A DNA stretch of 64,000 nt from DATAUD01 sp036268455. GTDB taxonomy: Bacteria; Verrucomicrobiota; Verrucomicrobiia; Limisphaerales; Palsa-1400. The DNA lies in assembly GCA_036268455.1 (NCBI GenBank), contig DATAUD010000029.1, forward strand, positions 1-64,000, given 5' to 3'. Below, piece by piece: positions 1 to 7,521 of this stretch. The translations under genes and the position numbers were made by a program. The stretch's first letter is position 1. The number at the start of each line of letters is the position of its first letter. The notes under the pieces are model-generated. The model worked only from the letters and a program-made list of their open reading frames with translations. It was not told the DNA's origin and did no database searches.

Positions 1-379
1 TTACCAAAAGGGGAATTTGATCCAGTGAAGTTTCGGCCAGAATCAACCCGTCATTGAATTCGTCTTCGGGAATTAGCCGTTGTCGGATCAAACTGCGAAC
101 GAATTGTTCGCAGACGGCCTCCGATGCTGAATCCAAATCAAAGGGCAGAATTCCCCATTGTTTCAAGCGGGTCAGTGCCGTCCGTGCAAGCTCCCGTTCT
201 GCTTCACTATTGCCGCGGGTGAAAATGAGGTGCAATTCGTGGGAGGCTGTGGGCGGCAGAACCAATCCGAACCCTTTCCTTTGGAAAGTTTCAAGCAAAT
301 CGTGTGCGAAATCTTCCTCTCCAGCGAGATCAAAGACGAAGTTAGCGTCGAGCGACAGTTGCTTCTTTTGCGCCGCCAT
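1..379 (-). CDS. PIN-domain toxin-like protein (C-terminus beyond window)
   Basis: Reading leftward from an ATG at 377-379 the frame stays open to the window edge, giving at least 126 residues. The N-terminus LSLDANFVFD carries the first PIN-domain aspartate, residues near 45 contain HNEL (the conserved acidic position), and EDEFNDGLILAE near residues 103-114 supplies the later acidic cluster. PIN proteins are Mg-dependent RNases and usually act as VapC-type toxins. The gene overlaps by 38 bases the end of a small upstream gene in the same direction, which is typical of an antitoxin-toxin pair. The C-terminus lies outside the window. A free-standing PIN nuclease is possible; family assignment is by motif only. 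Confidence 0.7.
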   Translation of the reverse strand, partial: MAAQKKQLSLDANFVFDLAGEEDFAHDLLETFQRKGFGLVLPPTASHELHLIFTRGNSEAERELARTALTRLKQWGILPFDLDSASEAVCEQFVRSLIRQRLIPEDEFNDGLILAETSLDQIPLLV

Positions 380-530
380 AAATCATTGCCATCGCCCCAT
401 TGAAATGCTCCCGCCGCTGTTCAGCGGTGAGCTTGCTGGCCATTTTGCGGGCTTTTGCGGCAAGGCGACTGCCGGCGGTCGTTTCCGGATAGTCGAGTTT
501 TTTGTGCGCGGCGCGTTGCTGCTGTTTCAT
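342..530 (-). CDS. Small basic protein, probable antitoxin of the PIN toxin
   Basis: This is a 62-residue protein starting MKQQQRAAHKKLDYP and ending IYGGAKEATVARR. It is rich in Lys, Arg and Ala and has an amphipathic stretch (RLAAKARKMASKLTAEQRR). A longer version starting further upstream is possible, but those residues look like translated non-coding sequence, so the ATG at 528-530 is preferred. Its 3' end overlaps the PIN gene start by 38 bases, so the two are likely cotranslated. The role as antitoxin is inferred from size, position and overlap; I recognise no named DNA-binding fold. Confidence 0.55.
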   Translation of the reverse strand: MKQQQRAAHKKLDYPETTAGSRLAAKARKMASKLTAEQRREHFNGAMAMIYGGAKEATVARR

Positions 531-847
531 AACCCTGTAAATGTTCCGTTTCCCGAGGCGGATGTCAAGAGGCGCAAATGCTGGGTCGGGGCAGGCGGGA
601 AGCCGGCCCGAGGCTTGGACAAGCGCGGCGGCAAGAATTGCGCCGGCTCGATGCGGAACGAGCCATCGGCGTGCTGGCCGGCGGACTATCGCACCGCCCC
701 GCGCGCCCCCAAACCAACCTCCCGCCTGATCGGGCAGCAACGCTGGTTTACCCAAGCTAATAAAAGCGATTAAAGTAGTCCGAGTCCCGACGCAATTTGA
801 GCGCATTACGATTTGCACCACCTCGCACCCTCAATTATTTTGTTCCG
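531..847. other. Intergenic stretch, no recognisable gene
   Basis: These 317 bases are GC-rich in the middle (about 560-720). Open frames on both strands give Arg/Pro/Ala-rich translations with no family resemblance. It lies between the PIN pair reading left and the decayed toxin-antitoxin remnant reading right, so it may hold the promoters of both, but I see no convincing -35/-10 pair. Confidence 0.5.
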
Positions 848-1059
848 ATGAATATGGTGGAAGAAATCGAACAAGCCGCCGCGCAACTCACTCTGACTTC
901 GACCGGCTGGCCTTGTGAGTCACCAACCGCTACCACGATCTCTGGAAGCGGCAGATGGAGCGCAATGCGACCAATGGCAAGCTGGATTTTCTTTTCGATG
1001 AAGCCGTCGCCGAACGTCAGACTTCTTTGCTGCACGACTGGCCGTCTGACAAGGAATGA
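848..1059 (+). pseudogene. Frameshifted small antitoxin remnant
   Basis: The frame starting at ATG 848 reads MNMVEEIEQAAAQLTL and then loses similarity. The next frame, from about 895, reads DFDRLAL, a TGA stop at 916-918, then VTNRYHDLWKRQMERNATNG and a C-terminus ending HDWPSDKE, stopping at 1057-1059. Joined together they resemble the short antitoxins of RelE-type systems: an opening EEIExAxxQL helix, a D-x-D-R-L-A-L-W segment, then W-x-x-Q and an acidic tail. One frameshift and one in-frame stop separate the halves, so it is almost certainly non-functional as a whole. The stop overlaps the next start as ATGA, preserving the original operon geometry. Confidence 0.6.
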
Positions 1060-1208
1060 CCTCCAGAGCCACCCGCGGGTTTTGGAAGCACTATAAGGAA
1101 CTACCGGAACCCGTTCAGCATCTTCGCGCCTTGGCCCACAGAATCACCGGTGGCGTTGAATGGGTTTGGATCGGCACGCATGAAGAGTACAACAAACTTG
1201 TGCGTTAA
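1056..1208 (+). pseudogene. Internally deleted RelE/ParE-family toxin (50 codons)
   Basis: The 50-residue frame begins MTSRATRGFWKHYKELP and continues PVQHLRALAHR, the usual first helix of a RelE-type toxin. It then jumps directly to the usual last strand, VEWVWIGTHEEYNKLVR. Typical members are about 85-95 residues; the missing centre (roughly 35-40 residues) holds the beta-sheet core and catalytic residues. The deletion keeps the reading frame, so a mini-protein could be made, but it should lack nuclease activity. The ATG overlaps the stop of the decayed antitoxin gene. Assigned by recognition of both ends of the family. Confidence 0.6.
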
Positions 1209-1398
1209 TGAGATCGGTCCTGTCCTGCGTTCTCGCATTCCAAAGCGGCAGCAGTTCCGATAAAATCACGATCAGAGCGTGTGTTGAAACCGGTGGAATG
1301 TGAAACTTTGAAATGCCAAAGTGGCATATCAAGTGTCTGGCCGGATTCATCCAAGATAATTACGGTATCTAACCAGCAGACCACACGAGCAACACACT

Positions 1399-1908
1399 CT
1401 ATCGTAACTTTGCAATGTTATCATCTATCCGGTGATTATGGCTTTCTATATACTCGTTCAGGCCACAACCTGGTCCGGAATAGCTGTCATCAAACACCAG
1501 CTTTTTGCCAAACGATTGCAACAGAATCCGTAAAAAATCACGGGCGCGACGTCGAAGGTCGTCGCGCAACCATTTAAATTCAACACCGTCGTTGATTCGT
1601 TGGTCAACCCTCTGATAATGGTCGTCTTTCCATGTTGTCAGCGATTGATGATTTTTTTCGACCGTGTAAGAGTCGGTTAGGAGAGGAGTGTCGCTGTGTT
1701 TTTTAATCCTTCCCTCGGCGAGTAAACAATTTATTTTACGATGTCCCGATTGAAACTGGGGTTCTAGGCCACTTATTACGAGGGAGTCACCTTGATCGTG
1801 AAACCGTAGCTTCGTTAAATCGATCCCTAACCGACCTTTGAACTGCGCTTCGATGACACCAATGTACTCATGGTCTTCATCTGGCGCATACCAGGGGCCG
1901 TTCCACAT
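1399..1908 (-). CDS. Hypothetical protein, possibly DUF4230-like, 5' end suspect
   Basis: A 169-residue frame. The segment YIGVIEAQFKGRLGIDLTKL, followed by an alternating hydrophobic stretch (GDSLVISGLEPQF), recalls the DUF4230 pattern of a beta-sandwich followed by a basic helical tail. DUF4230 proteins normally start with a membrane anchor, absent here, and this start at 1908 lies inside the remains of a ParE toxin start on the same strand. I infer that its 5' end was lost in a rearrangement, so it may be a fragment. Codon use looks natural and the frame has no stops. Family assignment is weak; a species-specific unknown is equally possible. Confidence 0.35.
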   Translation of the reverse strand: MWNGPWYAPDEDHEYIGVIEAQFKGRLGIDLTKLRFHDQGDSLVISGLEPQFQSGHRKINCLLAEGRIKKHSDTPLLTDSYTVEKNHQSLTTWKDDHYQRVDQRINDGVEFKWLRDDLRRRARDFLRILLQSFGKKLVFDDSYSGPGCGLNEYIESHNHRIDDNIAKLR

Positions 1909-1942
1909 CCAAGTCGAACCGTTCTGAACGGACGACGGTCAT
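1877..1942 (-). pseudogene. ParE toxin start fragment (21 codons)
   Basis: An ATG at 1940-1942 overlaps the TGA of the ParD-like gene as CGATGA. It reads MTVVRSERFDLDVER, the usual opening strand and helix of ParE/RelE toxins, before stopping at 1877-1879. The following frame gives WYAPDEDHEYIG, reminiscent of the next ParE helix, then leaves the family. A frameshift plus recombination with the downstream gene is the simplest reading. Confidence 0.45.
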
Positions 1943-2196
1943 CGCGTCGTTTTAGCGCTCGCCTTTGCCAAAATCTTCCGAATATCGCCTTTTTTGTGCC
2001 GGACGTGACGGGAGTTAATTCCTTCCCGCAGCAACGCCGCCAGTTCCGGGGTGTCTTGTTCAACGTCGATTTCGGGTGCGGGGCAAAAAGCCCGTCGCAA
2101 GGCATCTCTTATCACCTCGCTGGCATTATTATAAAGACCGCTCGTGACCTTCTCATCAACCATTCTTTCAAGCTCTTTTGTCAGCGAAACATTCAT
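1939..2196 (-). CDS. ParD-type ribbon-helix-helix antitoxin
   Basis: An 85-residue protein: MNVSLTKELERMVDEKVTSG, then YNNASEVIRDALRR. The N-terminal strand (NVSLT) and the N-A-S-E-V-I-R-D-A-L-R motif are hallmarks of ParD/CopG-like antitoxins, which bind operator DNA as dimers through the strand and neutralise ParE through the acidic C-terminal part (EIDVEQDTPELAALLREG). The protein appears complete, but its toxin partner immediately downstream is only a start fragment, so this antitoxin may be orphaned. No clear ribosome binding site precedes the ATG. Confidence 0.8.
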   Translation of the reverse strand: MNVSLTKELERMVDEKVTSGLYNNASEVIRDALRRAFCPAPEIDVEQDTPELAALLREGINSRHVRHKKGDIRKILAKASAKTTR

Positions 2197-2222
2197 TTTT
2201 ATGATTTATCGCCAGCCTCGAA

Positions 2223-2241
2223 AATAACAAGCTTTGTTATT
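2223..2241 (-). terminator. AT-rich hairpin downstream of the MFS gene
   Basis: AATAACAA and TTGTTATT form a perfect 8-bp stem around a GCT loop. Read on the minus strand it lies 26 bases after the MFS stop codon and is followed by TT, giving a weak intrinsic-terminator shape. It could also separate this transcript from the ParD gene. Confidence 0.4.
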
Positions 2242-2267
2242 AATTCAGCAAATAAAATATCAATCAC

Positions 2268-3575
2268 TCATTCTGGCAGGGGTCGGCCTTTTGTTTCCGG
2301 GAGGAACAGCATAATCACGGCCCCCGCCAGAAAAAGTACCGCCAGCAACGAGAGCGACAGCCGCAAATCCATTTGCTTTTTCAGCCACGCGGAGAAAAAC
2401 ACGGTCCATGCCGCCGCGACTCGTCCGACGTTGAAGCAAAATCCCGCTCCGGTCGCTCGCAGCCGCGTGGGAAATAACTCGGGAAAATAAATCGCGTAGC
2501 CGGCGTGCATGGACAACGTCAAAAACCCAAAAATCGGCATCAAAAACAAAAGCTGACCGTAAGTGCGCGGGAGAAAACAAACCACTGGCGTGATCAAAAA
2601 CGCGGCGATTTGCATTCCGATGAAGGCGCGCTTCCGGCCAAATCGCTCGCAGAGCGGCGCAAAACATAGAAGACCAATGATCCCGCCAAAAGTCTCAATG
2701 TAACCGTAAGCGATCTGCCCCTTTCTGATGGCAATGTCGTGCGGAACGCCTTGCTTGACCAACATCGATTCCGCCAGACCCTGGCCTGCCACATGCACCG
2801 CCCAATAAGTTCCCAAACCCACCGCCGCCAGAAGCATACCCAGAATCGCCCGCTTCGACCAGCGGCGATCAAACAGTAATTCCTTAAGACTGCCGGATTT
2901 TTCGGCGTCCTGCTTTTTCTGTCGCGGCGATTCCTTCACTGACCTCATCACCCACGCCACGAGCAGCGCGGGGATGATGCCTGTCAAATAAGCATATCGC
3001 CACTGCGCTCCGACTAGAATGCCGGCCGACGTTGCGATCCACGTTCCCGTCACGCTCGTCGCGTGAAAAATCCCGGAGGCGTGCGTGCGCGCGTGGGAAG
3101 GAAAAACCTCCGCCACAAGGCTCGCCGCCACCGCCCATTCTCCCCCGGTGCCCATCGCGACCATAAATCGCAGGAGGCCAACTTGCCACAGCGACTTCGC
3201 AAAAAACATCAATCCCGAAAAAACCGAGTACATCAGGATTGTGGCGATAAGCGTTGGTTTCCGTCCAAGTCTGTCGGCCAGTAATCCGAACAACAATCCT
3301 CCCGTCGCCCCTCCCAGCAAAAAAACGCCAAAGAAAACATCCGTCCAAAACTTTTGCCCGTGCGAATCATGCGTGCCCGCGAGAATCGAAGGCAGCAGAT
3401 GCGGAGCGGTGATATTGAAAATCTGGCCCTCATAGACGTCGAAGATCCATCCGGCGGAAGCGATGATCAGGATCAGCCATTGGTAAGAGGTGACACCCGA
3501 ATACCACGGAGCGGAGGGTGCGTTTTCATTGGAATTCACAGCGACATAATTGCGCGAATTTAATTTCGATTCCAA
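2268..3575 (-). CDS. MFS transporter (sugar/aromatic acid symporter type)
   Basis: A 435-residue integral membrane protein with about 12 hydrophobic segments. The loop between segments 2 and 3 carries the MFS motif GLLADRLGRKP, and the equivalent loop in the second half is APLCERFGRKRA. Other landmarks are MGTGGEWAVAASLVAEVFP in segment 4 and the closing PETKGRPLPE, typical of the metabolite:H+ symporter and sugar porter branches. It probably imports a small organic acid or sugar across the inner membrane; the substrate cannot be read from sequence. It is transcribed divergently from the LptF/LptG permease, with about 57 bases between starts. Confidence 0.85.
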   Translation of the reverse strand: MESKLNSRNYVAVNSNENAPSAPWYSGVTSYQWLILIIASAGWIFDVYEGQIFNITAPHLLPSILAGTHDSHGQKFWTDVFFGVFLLGGATGGLLFGLLADRLGRKPTLIATILMYSVFSGLMFFAKSLWQVGLLRFMVAMGTGGEWAVAASLVAEVFPSHARTHASGIFHATSVTGTWIATSAGILVGAQWRYAYLTGIIPALLVAWVMRSVKESPRQKKQDAEKSGSLKELLFDRRWSKRAILGMLLAAVGLGTYWAVHVAGQGLAESMLVKQGVPHDIAIRKGQIAYGYIETFGGIIGLLCFAPLCERFGRKRAFIGMQIAAFLITPVVCFLPRTYGQLLFLMPIFGFLTLSMHAGYAIYFPELFPTRLRATGAGFCFNVGRVAAAWTVFFSAWLKKQMDLRLSLSLLAVLFLAGAVIMLFLPETKGRPLPE

Positions 3576-3632
3576 ATTAAATCGTTCAGGAATAGCCTCG
3601 TCAACCGCTCCTCGCTCATTTTAATCTCATTC

Positions 3633-4742
3633 GTGCGATTATTGGACCGCTATTTATTGCGCGAGTTGCTCGTGCCGTTGGGTTACTGTCTGTGCGGATT
3701 TTTGATATTCTATGTCGCCTTCGATCTCATGTTTCAGATCACGCGCTTCCTGGAAAACAACATGCGTTTCCTGGACATTGTTGAATACTACGTGGTCCTT
3801 CTCCCGGAATTGCTGGTGGAACAAGTGCTGCCCGTTTCCCTTCTTTTGGCGTTGCTCTACACGCTGACAAATCTGAGCCGCTACAATGAGTTGACAGCGA
3901 TCCGCGCCGCCGGCATCGGCTTGTGGCGATTGTCGATGCCTTACATAATTGTGGGGGCGGTTTTTGGGTTGGTGGCGCTGATCATTAGCGAGTTCTGGCT
4001 GCCGGGGGCTTCGGATCAGGAGAAATACATTTTGGGACGGCGCTTGCCGAATGCCACGCAGCGCAACTGGGTTTACAAATTGGAATTCTACAACGAGACC
4101 GACCACCGCGATTGGAACATTGGCGGTTTCAACAAAAACACCTCCGAGATGATTCACCCGAAGGTTCAATGGCCTCCAGGCCCCGGTTCCAATGAAACCA
4201 TTGTGGCTTCGAAAGCTGTTTATGGAGACGGCCAATGGTCTTTCTACAATGCGGAGGTCTGGCTCCAGTACGGCAGGGGCATCCCATTTGTCCAGTCAAG
4301 CAATGCCGTTCTGCGCGAGTCCTTCCAGGAGACTCCCTCGTGGATCAACAGCGAAATCAAAGTCAACATGCTCAACCCCGCGGATGCCGCCAAAGGCCAG
4401 GGAACGCAGCTTTCGATCCGGCAAATTATCGATTATCTCCGGCTTCACCCGATCACGGAAAAAAAAGCGATGTTGTTGACGCAATTGAACGGCCGTCTCG
4501 CGGCGCCGTTTACGTGCCTGGCGGTGGTGTTGATTGCGCTGCCATTTGGCGCGCGAGCGGGGCGGCAAAATGTTTTTGTCGGCGTCGCCAGCAGTATTTT
4601 TATTTGTTTTGGCTATTTTATATTGCAGCGCATTTCCTTCGGCCTGGGCGTCGGCGGATATTTGCCGCCCTTCCTCGCCGCGTGGCTTCCGAATATGATT
4701 TGCGGCGCGGTTGGCCTTTCGTTGCTGGCGCAAATGCGTTGA
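3633..4742 (+). CDS. LptF/LptG-family lipopolysaccharide export permease
   Basis: A 369-residue protein of the YjgP/YjgQ family. It starts at a GTG with LLDRYLLRELLVPLGYC, has membrane segments near residues 15-40, 60-85 and 100-125, a periplasmic beta-rich domain (about 130-265), and three C-terminal segments beginning NGRLAAPFTCLAVVLIALP. LptF and LptG pair with the LptB ATPase to pull LPS from the inner membrane to the Lpt bridge. Which of the two this is cannot be decided here, and no second copy lies nearby. Its stop is four bases from the next gene's ATG, so they probably share an mRNA. Confidence 0.85.
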   Translation: MRLLDRYLLRELLVPLGYCLCGFLIFYVAFDLMFQITRFLENNMRFLDIVEYYVVLLPELLVEQVLPVSLLLALLYTLTNLSRYNELTAIRAAGIGLWRLSMPYIIVGAVFGLVALIISEFWLPGASDQEKYILGRRLPNATQRNWVYKLEFYNETDHRDWNIGGFNKNTSEMIHPKVQWPPGPGSNETIVASKAVYGDGQWSFYNAEVWLQYGRGIPFVQSSNAVLRESFQETPSWINSEIKVNMLNPADAAKGQGTQLSIRQIIDYLRLHPITEKKAMLLTQLNGRLAAPFTCLAVVLIALPFGARAGRQNVFVGVASSIFICFGYFILQRISFGLGVGGYLPPFLAAWLPNMICGAVGLSLLAQMR

Positions 4743-4746
4743 ACGT

Positions 4747-6474
4747 ATGAACGATGAGACGGCCAAGTTGAAGGCGGGTTACGACCGGCTGAAATTACTC
4801 TACCAGGTCAGCAACGTCATCCACTCAACGCTCGATCCGCAACAGGCCTTGCAATTGATTTTACAGGAAGCCACGCGTTTGATGCGGGCTTCCAGCGGTT
4901 CGGTCGCGCTCATCAATCCGAACAACGGACTGCTTGAGATTCAGGCATCCGCAGGGCTTCCGGCAAACGCGGCCGATGTCAAACTGCGCGTCGGGCAGGG
5001 CATCACCGGATGGGTCGCCCGCTCAGGAAAGCCGGCGCGCGTTGGGGATGTCCGCAAGGATTCGCGTTACGTCATGATCCGGCGCGATGTTCGCTCCGAA
5101 CTTGCCGTCCCGCTGGAGGTTTTGGGACAGGTGCGCGGCGTCCTCAACGTTGATTCGCACAACGAAGACGCTTTCAGCGAAAGCGATCAGGAATTGCTGG
5201 AGGAACTGACCGGTCAGGCGGCGAAGGTGATTCAAAACACCTGGCTCTTTGAGCAATCCCGCCTCAAGGCGCGGCTTCTCGAGACGCTGGTCAGCGTCAG
5301 CCGCACCATCAATTCAGCGCTCGAGGTGAACGAAGCCCTTCAACTCATCACCCGCGAAGCGTGCGCGCTGATGGAAGCGCGGACTTGCTCGTTGCTCATG
5401 CAGGATGAATCGGGGCAATGGTTGGATTTGCGCGCAAGTTTTGGCGCCGGCTCCGCCTATCTCGGCAAGCCCCGGCTTAGCATGGACGAAAGTTTCATGG
5501 GGATTGTCGTGCGGAGAAAAAAACCGATGCAACTGGAGAACGTCCAGACTTCATCGCTTTACCAAAACACCGATATGGCGCGGCGCGAAGGGCTGGTTTC
5601 TTTGTTGAGCGCGCCGCTGGTTTTTGGAGGCCAGACAATCGGCACGCTCAATGTTTACACCGGCCAGCCGCGCAGTTTTTCCAATGAGGAAATCAATACG
5701 TTGACGGCGCTGGCTGAACTTTCGGCCATCGCGCTGGAGAAGGCGCGGCTTTACGAGCGCATTGTCGATGTCGAGGAGCAATTGCGCCAAAACGAAAAGC
5801 TTTCCGCGTTGGGCCTGCTGGCGGCGGAGGTCGCCCACGAAATCCGCAATCCGCTGACGGTGATGAAGATGCTTTACCATTCGCTCGGGCTGGAATTTTC
5901 GCCGGGCGATCCGCGCGTCAAGGACGACGCGATCCTGCGGGAAAAAATGGATCACTTGAATAAAATCGTGGAGCAGATTCTGGATTTTGCGCGGAGCACC
6001 GAGCCGAAGCTCAGTTCTGTCAATATCAATCAATTGCTCGACGACATGGCGCTGCTGATCCGTCACAAATTGCGCAACCAGCAAATTCATTTTCTCCGCC
6101 ATCTCGACCCTGGACTTCCGGAAATCATGGCGGACCCGACGCAGTTGGCGCAGGCGTTTTTGAATCTGACTTTGAATGCGGTGGAGGCGATGCCGAAGGG
6201 GGGCATCCTCACCATTTCGAGCCGGGCGGTTCGATTGGGGCGAAAGAGGCAGAAGCCGTCGCAGGTGTTGATTGAATTTCGCGATACCGGGGAGGGGATG
6301 CCAGAGGAGCAGAGGCGGCGTTCTTTTTCATCTTTGTTGAGCACTACCAAGCAGAGGGGAACGGGGCTTGGGCTGGCGATCGTGGGGAGGGTTGTCGAAA
6401 CGCATCGGGGAAAGGTGAGAATTCGGTCGAAAGAGGGAAAAGGGACGGCAATACTTATCAGTTTGCCGGTATAA
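4747..6474 (+). CDS. Orphan sensor histidine kinase with two GAF domains
   Basis: A 575-residue soluble kinase. Two GAF domains occupy about residues 20-170 and 190-345, each introduced by a short helical linker. The phosphoacceptor helix reads ALGLLAAEVAHEIRNPL with His364. The ATPase domain has the N-box NLTLNAVEAMPKGG, a G1 box DTGEGMP and a G2 box GTGLGLAIV. I chose the ATG at 4747 over an in-frame one 36 bases earlier because the earlier one lies inside the permease gene. No response regulator is adjacent, so the partner is elsewhere. Tight spacing after the LPS permease suggests envelope-related sensing, but the GAF ligand is unknown. Confidence 0.85.
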   Translation: MNDETAKLKAGYDRLKLLYQVSNVIHSTLDPQQALQLILQEATRLMRASSGSVALINPNNGLLEIQASAGLPANAADVKLRVGQGITGWVARSGKPARVGDVRKDSRYVMIRRDVRSELAVPLEVLGQVRGVLNVDSHNEDAFSESDQELLEELTGQAAKVIQNTWLFEQSRLKARLLETLVSVSRTINSALEVNEALQLITREACALMEARTCSLLMQDESGQWLDLRASFGAGSAYLGKPRLSMDESFMGIVVRRKKPMQLENVQTSSLYQNTDMARREGLVSLLSAPLVFGGQTIGTLNVYTGQPRSFSNEEINTLTALAELSAIALEKARLYERIVDVEEQLRQNEKLSALGLLAAEVAHEIRNPLTVMKMLYHSLGLEFSPGDPRVKDDAILREKMDHLNKIVEQILDFARSTEPKLSSVNINQLLDDMALLIRHKLRNQQIHFLRHLDPGLPEIMADPTQLAQAFLNLTLNAVEAMPKGGILTISSRAVRLGRKRQKPSQVLIEFRDTGEGMPEEQRRRSFSSLLSTTKQRGTGLGLAIVGRVVETHRGKVRIRSKEGKGTAILISLPV

Positions 6475-6498
6475 AGCTGGAAATTATTAAAAAAAGGC

Positions 6499-6528
6499 TT
6501 GACGTAATCTATATTAAACAAGTAGAGT
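6499..6528 (+). promoter_or_regulatory. Possible sigma-70-like promoter of the pseudopilin-like gene
   Basis: TTGACG (6499-6504), an 18-base spacer and TAGAGT (6523-6528) lie after the kinase gene and about 95 bases before the next ATG. The -10 is a modest match, so this is tentative. Confidence 0.3.
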
Positions 6529-6623
6529 TACTAAAGTTGTTGCGGGAAATTGTTTTGAAATGAAAAAAAGTAGTTGTAATCGAGCCACGTTTGCGTCAAT
6601 ATCCGCGACAAGCCCAGAAAAGC

Positions 6624-7460
6624 ATGAAATCTGAATCGCGCAGCCAAGCGGACGGCCAAGCCGCAATAAGGACGGGATTTACCCTCATTGAATTGTTGGT
6701 GGTCATTGCCATCATTGCGATATTGGCGGCGTTGCTTTTGCCGGCGTTGAGCAAGGCAAAAGTTCAGGCGCAGGGGACATACTGCCTGAACAACGAAAAG
6801 CAAATGACGCTTGCGTGGCTCATGTATGCCGACGATTTCCGAGGTTTGCTGGTTCCCAATGTAGGCGATGGACAGGGTCTTGCTTATTACGAGGCAACCA
6901 ATACGTGGTGCTACGGGAATGTGAGCGGTTTGCCGGACGAAACCAACGTACTCTATCTCAAGGAGTCGTTGCTGGGGAATTACACCAAGAATCCCGGGAT
7001 TTACAAATGTCCCGGCGACCCCGGCAACCCGGTGGGGACGGCGCGCGTGAGGAGCATTTCGATGAACGGTTTTATGAATGGGAAAGGCGGGGACACAGTG
7101 ACCGGTTTCGAGAATTTCATGAAAACGTCTGATCTTCAAAAATCCGCGCAATGGTTCGTATTTCTGGATGAGAAACCCGCGACCATCAATGACGAATATT
7201 TTGAAGTGAACATGGGTGGCGTGACATCGACATCAATCGCAGTTCAGGACAATCCGTCGCAAGTCCATAACGGCGCTTGTGGATTTGGATTTGCGGACGG
7301 GCACGCGGAAATACATAAGTGGCTTGGGGCGGCATTCGAATCGCCCGTTTCCTGTTCCGGCCAATCTTTCACTTCGCCATCGGCCAATTTCCATGACGCC
7401 CTTTGGCTAGTACAGCATACAACTTACTCACTGACGCCCTCAACCGTTGTCCCACCGTGA
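6624..7460 (+). CDS. Prepilin-type N-terminal cleavage/methylation protein with H-X9-DG C-terminus
   Basis: A 278-residue secreted protein. A short basic leader ends at the prepilin peptidase site in TGFTLIELLVVIAIIAILAALLLPALSKAK, the hydrophobic helix shared by type IV pilins and type II secretion pseudopilins. The C-terminal half ends with GFGFADGHAEIHKW, the FADGH motif of the abundant DUF1559-like pseudopilins of Planctomycetes and Verrucomicrobia. ATG 6624 is preferred to an upstream TTG because it gives a normal leader. No pilus assembly genes are nearby; these proteins are usually dispersed, and their function is not established. Confidence 0.85.
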   Translation: MKSESRSQADGQAAIRTGFTLIELLVVIAIIAILAALLLPALSKAKVQAQGTYCLNNEKQMTLAWLMYADDFRGLLVPNVGDGQGLAYYEATNTWCYGNVSGLPDETNVLYLKESLLGNYTKNPGIYKCPGDPGNPVGTARVRSISMNGFMNGKGGDTVTGFENFMKTSDLQKSAQWFVFLDEKPATINDEYFEVNMGGVTSTSIAVQDNPSQVHNGACGFGFADGHAEIHKWLGAAFESPVSCSGQSFTSPSANFHDALWLVQHTTYSLTPSTVVPP

Positions 7461-7521
7461 CAGACTGAGGCCGGACTCACCCATCAACGCCGAATAAACC
7501 GCCGCCCAACAATAATCGTTT

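Noticed and set aside
1313..1327. ATGCCA-AAG-TGGCAT hairpin in the intergenic region
   Set aside because: A 6-bp stem in short non-coding sequence; likely chance.
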